Positions 7,476 through 16,437 are shown, counted from the first letter of the stretch. The stretch: 54,724 bases of DNA from Poseidonibacter ostreae (GCF_009208075.1 NZ_WFKJ01000015.1:1-54724); one strand, 5' to 3'. The notes: a model not told the origin generated them from the sequence alone. Made by a program: numbers and translations.

Positions 7476-8357
7476 ATGCCACAAAATATTAAAGCTCATC
7501 TTTTTGTAATCTTAGCAAGTTTTTTGGTTGGAGGTTCTTTTATTGTTACAGATAAATTAACAGGTACTATTGATCCTATATCTATTACTTTATTAAGATT
7601 TATTTTAGCTTCACTTATTTTAGCTCCTTTTATTCTATTAATTAAAAAATATCGAGTTAAAATATTTTCCACTTTTAAAAGAACTATGATAATGAGTTTT
7701 TTTTATTCCTCTTATTTTATTGGAATGTTCAAAGCTTTAGAAACAACAAGTGCATTAAATACTGGTGCTATTTATACTTTAATCCCGCTCCTTACTGGAA
7801 TTGCATCCATTTTTGTTTTTAAACAATATATTTCTTCTAAACAATATATGGTTTACGCTTTTGGGATAATAGGTACTTGTATTGTAGTTTTTAAAGGTAA
7901 TTTAGAATTATTTTTAGCTTTCTCTTTAAATAAGGGTGATTTCATATTTTTATTCTCAATTATTTTAATGACATTATATTCTATTACTTCAAAATATTTT
8001 TATAAAAAAGATGATGAACTTTTAGTTGTAGTATTTATGACTTTAATAGGTGGTTGTATTTGGATGGCAATATCTTTAATTGTTTTTGATGTTCCTTTAG
8101 AATGGGAAAAACTAAATACTACAAATCTGTTAAATATTGGATATTTAACAATTTTTACAACACTATTTACAGTCTTCTTATACCAAAGTGCAAATGTAGT
8201 TTTAGGACCTAAAAAGGTTATGGCATATGTCTATTTAAATCCTGCTTTTGTTGCTATTATTGCCTTTATTATTGACAAAACTACTATGAACTTTTTTACA
8301 ACTATAGGTATTCTTATTTCTGCAATTGCAACTATAATACTTTTAAAAAGTAAATAA
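7476..8357 (+). CDS. DMT-superfamily (EamA) transporter
   Basis: 293 residues arranged as two EamA repeats of five hydrophobic helices each. The first repeat begins HLFVILASFLVGGSFIV and the second near residue 153 (DFIFLFSIILMTLYSITSK). This is an inner-membrane drug/metabolite exporter-type carrier. The substrate cannot be told from sequence. TAGGAG lies 6 bases before the ATG. It is transcribed divergently from the CBS protein gene and stands alone. Confidence 0.85.
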   Translation: MPQNIKAHLFVILASFLVGGSFIVTDKLTGTIDPISITLLRFILASLILAPFILLIKKYRVKIFSTFKRTMIMSFFYSSYFIGMFKALETTSALNTGAIYTLIPLLTGIASIFVFKQYISSKQYMVYAFGIIGTCIVVFKGNLELFLAFSLNKGDFIFLFSIILMTLYSITSKYFYKKDDELLVVVFMTLIGGCIWMAISLIVFDVPLEWEKLNTTNLLNIGYLTIFTTLFTVFLYQSANVVLGPKKVMAYVYLNPAFVAIIAFIIDKTTMNFFTTIGILISAIATIILLKSK

Positions 8358-8427
8358 GTAAAATTATTTTACCAAAGCATAACAAGATTTTGGATATCAT
8401 TCCAAATATATAATAAAAAGGAAAAAA

Positions 8428-8769
8428 ATGGAACAACTACCAAATTGCCCAAAATGTAACAGTGAATATACTTATGAAGATGGTTCTTTACTTATCTGTC
8501 CTGAGTGTGCACATGAGTGGACAGCAAGTGATGAGGAAGAAAATACTGAGTTTACTGTAAAAGATGCAAATGGTGCAACTTTAAGAAGTGGTGACGATGT
8601 TACTATTATAAAAGATTTAAAAGTTAAAGGTAGTTCTTCTGTTGTAAAAGTTGGTACTAAAATTAAAAATATTAGATTAGTTGAAAGTGCAATTGATCAT
8701 AATATTGATTGTAAAATTCCTGGCGTTGGAGCTTTAAAAATTACTCCAATGTATGTAAAGAAATCATAG
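8428..8769 (+). CDS. yjdM: YjdM/PhnA-family zinc-ribbon protein
   Basis: 113 residues with an N-terminal zinc ribbon (CPKC at 7-10 and CPEC at 24-27, followed by HEW) and a C-terminal beta-rich domain ([24 protein letters not shown] ... KIKNIRLV), the hallmark of the PhnA/YjdM family. Despite the historical name it is not needed for phosphonate breakdown in E. coli, and its role is unclear. AAAAGGAA ribosome site. The next gene starts 5 bases after its stop, so the two are probably co-transcribed. Confidence 0.88.
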   Translation: MEQLPNCPKCNSEYTYEDGSLLICPECAHEWTASDEEENTEFTVKDANGATLRSGDDVTIIKDLKVKGSSSVVKVGTKIKNIRLVESAIDHNIDCKIPGVGALKITPMYVKKS

Positions 8770-8774
8770 ACTAA

Positions 8775-9578
8775 ATGCCAAATATGATTTATGGAACAGC
8801 TTGGAAGAAAGAAGAGACTACAAGACTTGTAGAACTTGCTATTACTTCAGGTTTTAGAGCAATTGATACAGCTTGTCAACCAAAGCATTATAGAGAAGAT
8901 TTAGTAGGAATTGCATTAAATAATTCTTTTAACAAAGGGATTAAAAGAGATGAATTATTTATCCAAACAAAATTCACTCCAATATCTGGACAAGATGAAA
9001 ATAATATGCCTTATTTATCATCTGATGATATTTTAACGCAACTTGAAAAATCATTTTATACTTCTAAAAAGAATCTAAATATTGATTTTATCGATTCTTA
9101 TTTAATTCATTCACCTTTTGGTCCAATTGAAGATTTAGTAAAGGTGTATAGAACTATGGAAGAGTTTGTTCAAGCTGGTGAAGTAGGGCAAATAGGAATT
9201 TCAAATTGTTATGATTTCAAATTACTTAGCTATTTATATGATATTGCAAAAATAAAACCTAAAGTTGTTCAAAATAGATTCTATTCTGAGTCATCGTATG
9301 ATAAAGAGATTAGAGCTTTTTGTAAGCAAAAAGACATTACCTATCAAAGTTTTTGGTCTCTTACTGCTAATCCTAATATTTTAAAAAGCAATGAAGTTCA
9401 AAATCTAGCAAAAAAATATGAAAAAACAGCAGAGCAAGTTTTCTATAAATTTTTAAATGAAATAGAGATAACACCATTAAATGGAAGTACATCACAAATA
9501 CATATGATTGAAGACTTAGATATTAAAAGTTTCTCTTTAGAATCTTACGAAGTTGATTCTATTTCGAATCTTTTATGA
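8775..9578 (+). CDS. Aldo/keto reductase
   Basis: 267-residue TIM-barrel oxidoreductase. The catalytic tetrad is in place: D31 (RAIDTACQ), Y39 (KHYRED), K66 (IQTKFTP) and H112 (YLIHSPFGP). The C-terminal NADPH-binding part contains LNEIEITPLNGSTS. It reduces carbonyl compounds with NADPH, and the substrate is unknown. The usual YGNE-type motif around the catalytic Tyr is replaced by CQPKHYRE, placing it in a divergent subgroup seen with non-canonical substrates. It follows yjdM by 5 bases without a strong ribosome site of its own, so it may rely on coupling. Confidence 0.87.
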   Translation: MPNMIYGTAWKKEETTRLVELAITSGFRAIDTACQPKHYREDLVGIALNNSFNKGIKRDELFIQTKFTPISGQDENNMPYLSSDDILTQLEKSFYTSKKNLNIDFIDSYLIHSPFGPIEDLVKVYRTMEEFVQAGEVGQIGISNCYDFKLLSYLYDIAKIKPKVVQNRFYSESSYDKEIRAFCKQKDITYQSFWSLTANPNILKSNEVQNLAKKYEKTAEQVFYKFLNEIEITPLNGSTSQIHMIEDLDIKSFSLESYEVDSISNLL

Positions 9579-9634
9579 TATAACTACAATATATTTAATA
9601 CAATCCAAAATCTAAAAAAGAAAAGAGCATAAAA

Positions 9635-10081
9635 GTGAAAACAAAAAGAATTAGAAAATTAATGATTTCAGGGATTAGTGTAACAACTAATAATAAAAAT
9701 GAAATGAATGAAGAAACAGCAAAAATTGCAACTCTTTGGGATGATTATTCAGAAAATAGTGTTTATAGCGCTACTCATGACAAAGCAAATAATAGTTCAA
9801 TGTATGGAGTTTACTCAAACTACACATCAGATGTAAATGGTGATTATGATGTTACCGTTGGTGTTGAAGTAACTAAAAATAAAAAAGCTATAGTTATTGA
9901 AGATGAAAAATACTTAGTATTCAAAAAAGAGGGTGAATTACCTCAAGTTGTAATTGATACATGGAAAGAGATTTGGGATTACTTTGAAAATAATGATGAG
10001 TATAAAAGAAAATATTCAATTGACTTTGAACATTATACAAAAGAAGATGAAATAGAAATTTATATTTCTATTGAAAAATAA
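9635..10081 (+). CDS. GyrI-like / effector-binding-domain protein
   Basis: 148 residues built like a stand-alone GyrI-like (SOUL-related) ligand-binding domain: an N-terminal strand (KLMISGISVTTNN), KIATLWDDY, MYGVYSNYTSD, DYDVTVGVEVT, YLVFKKEGELPQVVIDTWKEIW and a final strand EIEIYISIE. Such proteins bind small molecules or protect gyrase in other bacteria; the ligand here is unknown. The start is a GTG, since no ATG is in frame nearby upstream. Single gene ending at a hairpin shared with the convergent DsbC-like gene. Confidence 0.75.
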   Translation: MKTKRIRKLMISGISVTTNNKNEMNEETAKIATLWDDYSENSVYSATHDKANNSSMYGVYSNYTSDVNGDYDVTVGVEVTKNKKAIVIEDEKYLVFKKEGELPQVVIDTWKEIWDYFENNDEYKRKYSIDFEHYTKEDEIEIYISIEK

Positions 10082-10084
10082 TTA

Positions 10085-10112
10085 AAACAATAAGTATAAA
10101 TACTTATTGTTT
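10085..10112. terminator. Convergent hairpin between the GyrI-like and DsbC-like genes
   Basis: Perfect 12-bp stem (10085-10096 with 10101-10112) and a TAAA loop. It lies across the stop codon of the minus-strand gene and just after the plus-strand stop. T-tracts are short, so the terminator role is moderate. Confidence 0.5.
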
Positions 10113-10829
10113 AACATTGTACTTTGTAAGCATATTTGGCCAAGAAACTTTATTTCCTTCTTTGTCAAATACTGCTGGAGTACCTCTTACATCTAACTCT
10201 TGTGCAATAGCCATTTGAGCTGTTAAACTAGCTTCAAGTTGAGCTAACTCTTTTTCTGAATAATTTCTATTTTTATAACCTTCATCATTAACATTAATAG
10301 TTAACATTGCTTTGATTTTCTCAGCATTTGTTTTTTTACTCATTACGTACATAGACATATCTTTTGCATTTTTATGAAAATCTAATGGATAATAGAAAAC
10401 TCTAATTTTTACATTTTTCTCAATTTGAGGGAAATATGATTCAAACTTTTTACAATATGGACATTCTGGATCTGTAAATAAGAAATACTCATCACTTCCA
10501 CTTCCAAAAGTTAAAGCTTCTTTTCCTGTAAGTCCTGATACATCAGCAGGAGCTTCTAGTTTTGCACCTGATTGAGTATTTATTACATCACCAGCAATTA
10601 AGTTTTTCTTATCTTTTGTTAAATATACTTCATCATTATTACCTTGAATAATTACTTTTAATAAATAAAAGTTTTCAAGATCATATGCTTTTCTTACAGT
10701 TATTGGAACTCTTTTAAAAAGCTCTAACTCTTCTATTTGTTTTATTTCGTTTTGTGATAACTGTGTTGCTGCATTTAAGCTTGTGCCTATTAATAATGCT
10801 AACAATAGTTTCTTTGCTATTTGAATCAT
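10104..10829 (-). CDS. Periplasmic thiol:disulfide interchange protein, DsbC/DsbG-like
   Basis: 241 residues. A signal peptide (KKLLLALLIGTSLNA, cleavage about residue 20) is followed by a dimerisation-like N-terminal domain and a thioredoxin fold with the redox motif CPYC at 123-126 (FTDPECPYCKK) and the cis-proline loop RGTPAVF. DsbC-type enzymes isomerise or reduce wrongly formed disulfides in the periplasm and are recharged by DsbD. Single gene; the sequence shows no partner. DsbG is the other possibility. Confidence 0.85.
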   Translation of the reverse strand: MIQIAKKLLLALLIGTSLNAATQLSQNEIKQIEELELFKRVPITVRKAYDLENFYLLKVIIQGNNDEVYLTKDKKNLIAGDVINTQSGAKLEAPADVSGLTGKEALTFGSGSDEYFLFTDPECPYCKKFESYFPQIEKNVKIRVFYYPLDFHKNAKDMSMYVMSKKTNAEKIKAMLTINVNDEGYKNRNYSEKELAQLEASLTAQMAIAQELDVRGTPAVFDKEGNKVSWPNMLTKYNVKQ

Positions 10830-10899
10830 TTATATTCCTATTTTAAATTTGTATGACATATTACTATTTAAGTGTTAACGAATAGTTAAAAGTAAAGCA

Positions 10900-11799
10900 C
10901 TAAATTATAAGCTTTGATAATATTGCAGTTGTAATAAATGAGAATAAAATTCCATATCCAACAATTGCAATACTAAGTCTAGGAGCAAGACCTGCCATTG
11001 AAGCCATCGCACCTGCTGTTATCATAGGAGCCATTCCCGCTTCAAAAATAGATACTTGTCCTGCAAGATTGTTCCAGCCAAATAATATAATTACAAGATA
11101 AGCAATCAAAGGAGCAATTGCTAGTTTTATTATAAGTGCGATACTTAAAGGTTTTATATCATCTTTTGGTAGTTTAAACTGTAGTTGTAAACCAACTGCA
11201 ACAAGTGCAACAGGAATTAAAGTATTTGCAAATGTCGTAAGAATACTTGTAATCATTGGATGAAAAGTTTGACCTAAAAATAAAAGAGCAAATAATAAAG
11301 CTAAAAATGATGGAAATGTAATGATTTTTTGAATAATTAGTTTAAAACTTAAATTAGAGTTTGATGAATAATACGCTGTAATAAAAGCTCCATAAACTGC
11401 AAGTGCTAAAAATGTACCTAACTGGTCATATATCAAAACATAAGGAAGAGCCTCTTCACCTAAATATGCGTTGATTATAGGAATTCCCATAATTGAACTG
11501 TTTGTTAAAATAGCTACTAATAATAAACCACCTGTAACATCTTTTGACCAATTTAAAAGTTTTGAACAAAAAATCACTAGAAGTGCTGATATTCCCATAA
11601 CAATCCATGCAATAATAGCAGGTATTAAAACATCAAAAGAAAACTCTAACTTTGGGACTTGCAATAAAATAATGGCAGGTAGCGAAATATAGATAATAAA
11701 TTTATTTAAAATATTTGGTGTCTCTTTGGGAAATATATTAAGTTTTTGTAAGACATATCCTACTACTATTGCAAAACCTATTAAAAGAAAGTTTTCCAT
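10900..11799 (-). CDS. AEC-family transporter (auxin efflux carrier type)
   Basis: 299 residues, ten hydrophobic helices in two halves of five with a central loop around residue 150, typical of bacterial AEC carriers (for example malonate/malate-type carriers). Recognisable segments are NILNKFIIYISLPAIILLQVPKL cut by hydrophobic breaks, and the C-terminal EAGMAPMITAGAMA. It is an inner-membrane carrier for an organic acid or similar. The substrate cannot be given. Single gene with an AAAGGATTT ribosome site. Confidence 0.85.
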   Translation of the reverse strand: MENFLLIGFAIVVGYVLQKLNIFPKETPNILNKFIIYISLPAIILLQVPKLEFSFDVLIPAIIAWIVMGISALLVIFCSKLLNWSKDVTGGLLLVAILTNSSIMGIPIINAYLGEEALPYVLIYDQLGTFLALAVYGAFITAYYSSNSNLSFKLIIQKIITFPSFLALLFALLFLGQTFHPMITSILTTFANTLIPVALVAVGLQLQFKLPKDDIKPLSIALIIKLAIAPLIAYLVIILFGWNNLAGQVSIFEAGMAPMITAGAMASMAGLAPRLSIAIVGYGILFSFITTAILSKLII

Positions 11800-11929
11800 T
11801 TATCAAATCCTTTTTTTAAAAAAATCATTATAACACAATTATATATTATATCATTACTTACAAAAAGTAAAGTAAGGGATTTATAAGTTAACTATCTATA
11901 TAATTTACAAGAAAATTAAAAGGAATAAT

Positions 11930-12559
11930 ATGAATAATACATTTGAAGAGGCAATGAACTTTAGACATGCATGTAAAGTGTTTGATGATACGAAAAAGAT
12001 TAGTGATGAAGATTTAAACTATATTTTAGAAGCAGGAAGAAAATCTCCATCATCTTTTGGTATGGAGCCTTGGAAGTTTTTAGTAATTACTAATGAAGAG
12101 TTAAAAGAAAAGCTAAGACCAGCTTGTTGGAATCAAGTTCAAGTTACTTCTTGTTCTCATTTAATTATTGTACTAGCTGCAATTGATGCAGTAAAACCTG
12201 AATTTGGTGTAGTTGAACGAAAATTTAAAAGAAGAACAATGCCTCAAGATAAGCTTGATATGTATTTAGGTTTATATGCAAGTCATTTAGAAAAGACTTT
12301 ATCAAGTGATGAAAATGTATATTCATGGACTTCTAAGCAAACTTATTTAGCAGCTGCAAATATGATGACAGCTGCAGCTATAAAAGGTGTAGACTCTTGT
12401 CCTATTGAAGGTTATGAAAAAGAGAAAGTTGAAGAGATTTTAGGTTTAGATACATCTAAATATCAATTATCTGTTGTTTTACCTTTTGGATTTAGATTAA
12501 ATGAGCAATCAACTCAATTAAGAGAAAAACAAGAAGATATAGTAGAGTTTATAAAATAA
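11930..12559 (+). CDS. Nitroreductase-family NAD(P)H-dependent oxidoreductase
   Basis: 209 residues. FMN-binding pattern RHACKVFDD at 12-20, RKSPSSFGMEPWKFLV at about 38-53, and the C-terminal GVDSCPIEGYEKEKVEEILG followed by VVLPFGFR. These are the typical NfnB-like elements for a homodimeric flavin reductase of nitro-compounds or quinones. AAAGGAATAAT precedes the ATG. The upstream 50 bases hold an imperfect inverted repeat that could be an operator. Single gene. Confidence 0.9.
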   Translation: MNNTFEEAMNFRHACKVFDDTKKISDEDLNYILEAGRKSPSSFGMEPWKFLVITNEELKEKLRPACWNQVQVTSCSHLIIVLAAIDAVKPEFGVVERKFKRRTMPQDKLDMYLGLYASHLEKTLSSDENVYSWTSKQTYLAAANMMTAAAIKGVDSCPIEGYEKEKVEEILGLDTSKYQLSVVLPFGFRLNEQSTQLREKQEDIVEFIK

Positions 12560-12569
12560 AACTAAACGT

Positions 12570-13424
12570 CTATATTTTAGAAAGAGTAGGAGCAAAGGCT
12601 TTTGTTCCTACTCTTACTTTTTCTCCTACTTTATACTCTTTAGCTTCATCTTCACATAATACAATTTCAACTAATTGCTGACCAATTGAAATAATAGCTA
12701 TATAAATAACATCAGTTTTTATAATATCTAAGATTTCACCCTCAAAAGAAAACTTTTGAGATCCTGATGTTTTTAATAAAACTTCAGTTGGATTTCCATC
12801 TTGAATAATCTTACCTTGTTTCATTACTAAAACACGATTTGCTAATCTATAAATTTCACTAGGTTCATGACTTACCATTATAGTTGTAGTTTTAAACTCT
12901 TTATGTAAATTAAGTATTTCATTTTGAAGTTTCATTCTCATATTTGGGTCAAGTGCTGAAAGTGGCTCATCCATAAGTAATAGTTTTGGACTATTCATTA
13001 AAGCTCTACATAAACTAACTCTTTGTTTTTGTCCTCCACTTAAAGTATTTGGCATTCTTTTAGCAAGTTGTTTTAATTCGGTTAATTCTAAAAGTTTATT
13101 TGCAAGTTTTTTATCTTTATTTACATATAAAAGATTCTGTTCAACACTCATATTATTAAATAATGCATAATCTTGAAAGACAAAACCAATCTGCCTTTTT
13201 TGAATACTTAAACTATTTTTTCCATCAAGCCAAACTTCCTTATCAACACTTATTTTTCCACTAGCTTCCTCTAAACCTGCTAAGATTCGAAGTAAGGTAG
13301 TTTTTCCACTTCCACTAAGTCCTGAAAGTGCAATAAATTCCCCTTGTTTAATATCTGCATTTATATCTAAATCCATTAGACCATTTGAACCATGTAGTTG
13401 TTTGCTTATATCTATTTTTATCAT
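12570..13424 (-). CDS. modC: Molybdate ABC transporter ATP-binding protein
   Basis: 284 residues from the ATG at 13424, chosen because this start overlaps the upstream stop as ATGA, the usual sign of coupling. A longer frame starting at 13442 exists but lacks a ribosome site. Walker A GLSGSGKT at 35-42, Q-loop FVFQDYALF, signature LSGGQKQRV and Walker B LLLMDEPLSALD are intact. A C-terminal TOBE-like domain (about 220-284) is present, shorter than in E. coli ModC. It powers molybdate import with ModB and ModA. Last gene of the modE-A-mop-B-dsrE-C operon. Confidence 0.92.
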   Translation of the reverse strand: MIKIDISKQLHGSNGLMDLDINADIKQGEFIALSGLSGSGKTTLLRILAGLEEASGKISVDKEVWLDGKNSLSIQKRQIGFVFQDYALFNNMSVEQNLLYVNKDKKLANKLLELTELKQLAKRMPNTLSGGQKQRVSLCRALMNSPKLLLMDEPLSALDPNMRMKLQNEILNLHKEFKTTTIMVSHEPSEIYRLANRVLVMKQGKIIQDGNPTEVLLKTSGSQKFSFEGEILDIIKTDVIYIAIISIGQQLVEIVLCEDEAKEYKVGEKVRVGTKAFAPTLSKI

Positions 13425-13768
13425 ACAGTAAGTGTTGCCCATTTTTTATCATTTTGTAAAGCTTTATTTAATAACTCACCAGTATGATTACAAGTAATTG
13501 AATTTTTTTCTAACTTTTTAACTGCTTTATACTCTTGTGCACAAACAATACATGCACTAAACTCAACACCATCTTTTTGAATCTCTTTGATTTTTTTTCT
13601 AATTTTCTTACTTTTAATCACAGATTTTATGGAAGCACCCCAAAACATGATATGCACTCTTTTCCAATATCCTCTTGGAATTGAAACCCCTCCATAAAGT
13701 AGGGGGAACTTTAAAATACTATCAATATTTTCTGTTGAGATAACTATAAGTAAATTTTCTTTTTTCAT
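13421..13768 (-). CDS. DsrE-like protein inside the mod operon
   Basis: 115 residues (or 116 from an ATG three bases upstream; the second ATG is better spaced, 5 bases, from AGGAG). The pattern LLIVISTENIDSILKFPLLYGG, the SACIVCAQEYKAVKKL segment and a C-terminal ALQNDKKWATLTV suggest the DsrE/TusD-like sulfur-relay fold. The Cys pair C-I-V-C could carry sulfur. It sits between modB and modC and overlaps the modC start by 4 bases, so it is part of the operon. A link to molybdopterin sulfur chemistry is inference only. Confidence 0.65.
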   Translation of the reverse strand: MKKENLLIVISTENIDSILKFPLLYGGVSIPRGYWKRVHIMFWGASIKSVIKSKKIRKKIKEIQKDGVEFSACIVCAQEYKAVKKLEKNSITCNHTGELLNKALQNDKKWATLTV

Positions 13769-13776
13769 CATATCTC

Positions 13777-14463
13777 CTAAATAAAGGTTTTTTTCTGTTT
13801 TGCATTAAAAATATATACACCAAATAGAACTATAAAACTCATAATTAACATAATTGCACTATATATATGTGCATTTACATAATCTAAAATCTCAACATAC
13901 TCATATATCGCAACTGACGCCACTTTTGTTTCAGCAGGTATACTTCCACCCACCATTAAAACCACGCCAAACTCTCCAACAGTATGTGCAAATGTTATAA
14001 TAATTGCTGTTAAAAGTGCTGGTTTGATATTTGGAAGTGCTATAAAAAAAAGTGTTGTTAATTTACTTTTTCCGCTTATATAACTAGCCTCAAGCATATT
14101 TTTGTTTAAACTTTCAAAACCACTCTGCAAAGGCTGAACCATAAAAGGAAGACTATAAAAACAAGATGCTACAACTAAACCTGTAAAATTAAAAACTAAT
14201 TTTATCCCTAAGTATTCATTAAAAAAATTTCCAATGGGAGAATTTAATGATAGAGTATAAAGTAAATAAAAACCTAAAACTGACGGTGGCAGTACAATAG
14301 GAAGTGCAGTTAGAGCTTCAAGAACTGGCTTGATTTTTGATTTTGTTTGAGATAGATACCATGCTAAGGGTAGGGCTATAATAAATAAAATAATAGTAGT
14401 TGTAAGAGCAAGTTTAAAAGATAAAATAAAAGGTTCAAACTCTAAATTACTTAAATAGTTCAT
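13777..14463 (-). CDS. modB: Molybdate ABC transporter permease
   Basis: 228 residues, five to six membrane helices, with the permease EAA loop EASYISGKSKLTTLFFIALP at about 126-145, the site that contacts ModC. Other typical ModB segments are ALPIVLPPSVLGFYLL and HTVGEFGVVLMVGGSIP. It forms the inner-membrane channel for molybdate. Its start overlaps the stop of the Mop-like gene by one base, and it is followed 5 bases later by the DsrE-like gene. Confidence 0.92.
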   Translation of the reverse strand: MNYLSNLEFEPFILSFKLALTTTIILFIIALPLAWYLSQTKSKIKPVLEALTALPIVLPPSVLGFYLLYTLSLNSPIGNFFNEYLGIKLVFNFTGLVVASCFYSLPFMVQPLQSGFESLNKNMLEASYISGKSKLTTLFFIALPNIKPALLTAIIITFAHTVGEFGVVLMVGGSIPAETKVASVAIYEYVEILDYVNAHIYSAIMLIMSFIVLFGVYIFNAKQKKTFI

Positions 14464-14858
14464 TACGATATAACCTTTTGTATTGATAACTCACTAGCTT
14501 TGATAAATGCTATTATTTCATCATTTTCTTTTAGATTCATTCTATTTACTGAGTTTGTCGTTATGATACTTGTTAAAACTGTACCTTGAAAATCTAAGCT
14601 AAGTGAAGAAAGTAACTTTCCTTTATCAAGCTTTTTTATTACACAATCTAATCTATTTGAAAGACTAATATCTCCTGTAAAACTCTTTGCTATTGCTATA
14701 TGAGATGCATTAACACTTAATATTACTTTTGTTCCTATATCTATATTTGAAAGTCCTAAACTCATCATTGATAAAGTTATATTCTTAAAGTTAAACTGTA
14801 CAATAGTAAGGTTTTCTAAACTATCAATATCTATTACTTTTGCTTCGAATTTATTCAT
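14463..14858 (-). CDS. Mop-like di-TOBE molybdate-binding protein
   Basis: 131 residues made of two TOBE/Mop repeats (about 2-60 and 68-129). Each ends in the pattern NASHIAIAK or IKASELSIQK, the molbindin signature. It probably stores or buffers molybdate, or contributes the regulatory domain that is short in the ModC of this operon. The gene overlaps modA by 8 bases and modB by 1 base, so coupling is strong. Confidence 0.8.
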   Translation of the reverse strand: MNKFEAKVIDIDSLENLTIVQFNFKNITLSMMSLGLSNIDIGTKVILSVNASHIAIAKSFTGDISLSNRLDCVIKKLDKGKLLSSLSLDFQGTVLTSIITTNSVNRMNLKENDEIIAFIKASELSIQKVIS

Positions 14859-15606
14859 TTATTAAGTACCCATAACTTTTAAATATCTCTTTTGCTTTTT
14901 TTGAAAAAATAAAATTATAAAAAGCTTGAGTTTCTTCTTTATTCTTTGCATTGTTTAATAAAACAACACCTTGTTTAATTGGAGTATAAAGCTTAGAATC
15001 TATCTCTTTCCAGTTTATATTTTCTTTATATTTACTCATTTTGTTTGAAAATAAAGAGGATTTTGCAATTATTCCAATATCAGTTGCACTTACACTATAT
15101 GAAATAGTTTGTGAAATTGATTCTCCATAAACAAATTTTGATTTAATATTTTCAAATACTTTTGCATTTTTCAAAGCTTGGAAACTTGCAATGCCATAAG
15201 GTGCAGTTTTGGGATTTGCAATAGCAATTTGCTTTATATTCTTATCTTCTAATAAGTGTTTTATATCTTTGCTAAAGTCAAGATTTTTAGTACTAAAGTA
15301 TGCTAAAGAACCTTTTGCATAAACTTTAGGCTCAATATTTGCAAAATTATTTTTATATAAATTATAAGGGTATTTCATATTTGCAGACATAAATAAATCA
15401 TAAGGAGCACCATGTGATATTTGTGCATTTAGTTTTCCACTACTACCTAGGATTACATTTACTTTTGTGTTAGGATTTTTAATATTAAACTCTTTTATTA
15501 AATCATTAATTGCATAAGAAACATTCGCAGCAACTGCAATAGTGATATCTTTTGCGTTAATATTTAATACTAATAAAAGTAGTACTAAAACTATTTTGTT
15601 AAACAT
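14851..15606 (-). CDS. modA: Molybdate ABC transporter substrate-binding protein
   Basis: 251 residues. A signal peptide (KIVLVLLLLVLNINA, cleavage near 18) is followed by ITIAVAANVSYAINDLI, GSSGKLNAQISHGAPYDLF and GIASFQALKN, the oxyanion-binding elements of ModA. It captures molybdate (or tungstate) in the periplasm and delivers it to ModB. It follows modE by 14 bases with an AAAGGATATT ribosome site. Confidence 0.93.
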   Translation of the reverse strand: MFNKIVLVLLLLVLNINAKDITIAVAANVSYAINDLIKEFNIKNPNTKVNVILGSSGKLNAQISHGAPYDLFMSANMKYPYNLYKNNFANIEPKVYAKGSLAYFSTKNLDFSKDIKHLLEDKNIKQIAIANPKTAPYGIASFQALKNAKVFENIKSKFVYGESISQTISYSVSATDIGIIAKSSLFSNKMSKYKENINWKEIDSKLYTPIKQGVVLLNNAKNKEETQAFYNFIFSKKAKEIFKSYGYLINE

Positions 15607-15620
15607 TTAATATCCTTTTA

Positions 15621-16403
15621 TTAATTTCCAATCATAATATCAGAAGACTTTATGATTGCATAAACTTCTTGGCCTATTTTAAGCTCTAACTCTTTTGCTG
15701 CTTCTGTTGTAATTACGGAAGTTATTACATCTGTATCATTTATTAAGATATTTACTTCACAGCTAACTTCACTAAAAGTTAGTTTGTTTATAAGGCCTTT
15801 TATTTTATTTCTTGCACTAAAACCTTTTACGTTATTTGTTGAAATCATTACATTATTTGATTTAAAAATCGCTAGTACTTCTTTATTTTTTTCAAGTACT
15901 AAGTTTTCTATAGAATTTTTTGAAATTGAAGAAACTAGTCTTTGATTGCTTTTTGTTTTTAATACAATATTTGCATTAACTTTATCAATATTAATAGCTT
16001 CTATTTTTGCTAGTATTTGATTTCTTGCACTAATTTGCATAGTAAACCTTTGTAAGGATTTTAAATTACCTGAATTAAAATCAGTTAGTGTTGTAAGTTT
16101 TTCTAGAAATTTTGTATGTTCTTTTTGTAAAATAGTGTAACTTTGAATTAAGTTCTTCCCATATTCAGTTATTGAAGCTCCACCACCACCAATGCCACCA
16201 GTTTCTCTTAAAACAACTGTATTATCGCAAAGGTTATTTATACTATTTATTGCATCCCATGCACTTTTATAGCTCATAGGTACGGCTTTTGCTGCTTTAG
16301 AAATTGAGCCATGTTCTAAAATTGCTTCTAACAATAGTATTCTTTTTTCTAGTAAAAATGGAGTTTTTGAGTTTAAAAGAGTTAACGATGAAGAAAATTC
16401 CAT
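15621..16403 (-). CDS. modE: Molybdate-responsive transcriptional regulator
   Basis: 260 residues. An N-terminal LysR-like winged helix (LLLEAILEHGSISKAAKAVPMSYKSAWDAI split over helices at about 24-60, then GGIGGGGA at about 70) precedes two TOBE/Mop domains (about 122-190 and 193-258, the last ending AIIKSSDIMIG). With molybdate bound it should repress the mod operon. It is the first gene of that operon, and a ModE-box-like site lies directly in front of its start, consistent with autoregulation. Confidence 0.92.
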   Translation of the reverse strand: MEFSSSLTLLNSKTPFLLEKRILLLEAILEHGSISKAAKAVPMSYKSAWDAINSINNLCDNTVVLRETGGIGGGGASITEYGKNLIQSYTILQKEHTKFLEKLTTLTDFNSGNLKSLQRFTMQISARNQILAKIEAINIDKVNANIVLKTKSNQRLVSSISKNSIENLVLEKNKEVLAIFKSNNVMISTNNVKGFSARNKIKGLINKLTFSEVSCEVNILINDTDVITSVITTEAAKELELKIGQEVYAIIKSSDIMIGN

Positions 16404-16412
16404 TTTTTAGTC

Positions 16413-16437
16413 CTTGTATACTTAAGTATATAACGAT
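16413..16437. promoter_or_regulatory. ModE-box-like operator
   Basis: TATA-N6-TATATAACGAT at 16417-16437. The right half matches the TATATAACGAT half of the E. coli ModE consensus exactly; the left half is weaker (CTTGTATA). The core TATACTTAAGTATA is a perfect palindrome. It lies 10-35 bases in front of the modE ATG and overlaps its AGGA ribosome site, so repression could act on transcription or initiation. Confidence 0.6.

Noticed and set aside
13425-13442. Upstream start for modC
   Set aside because: It lacks a ribosome site, whereas the ATG at 13424 overlaps the preceding stop as ATGA.
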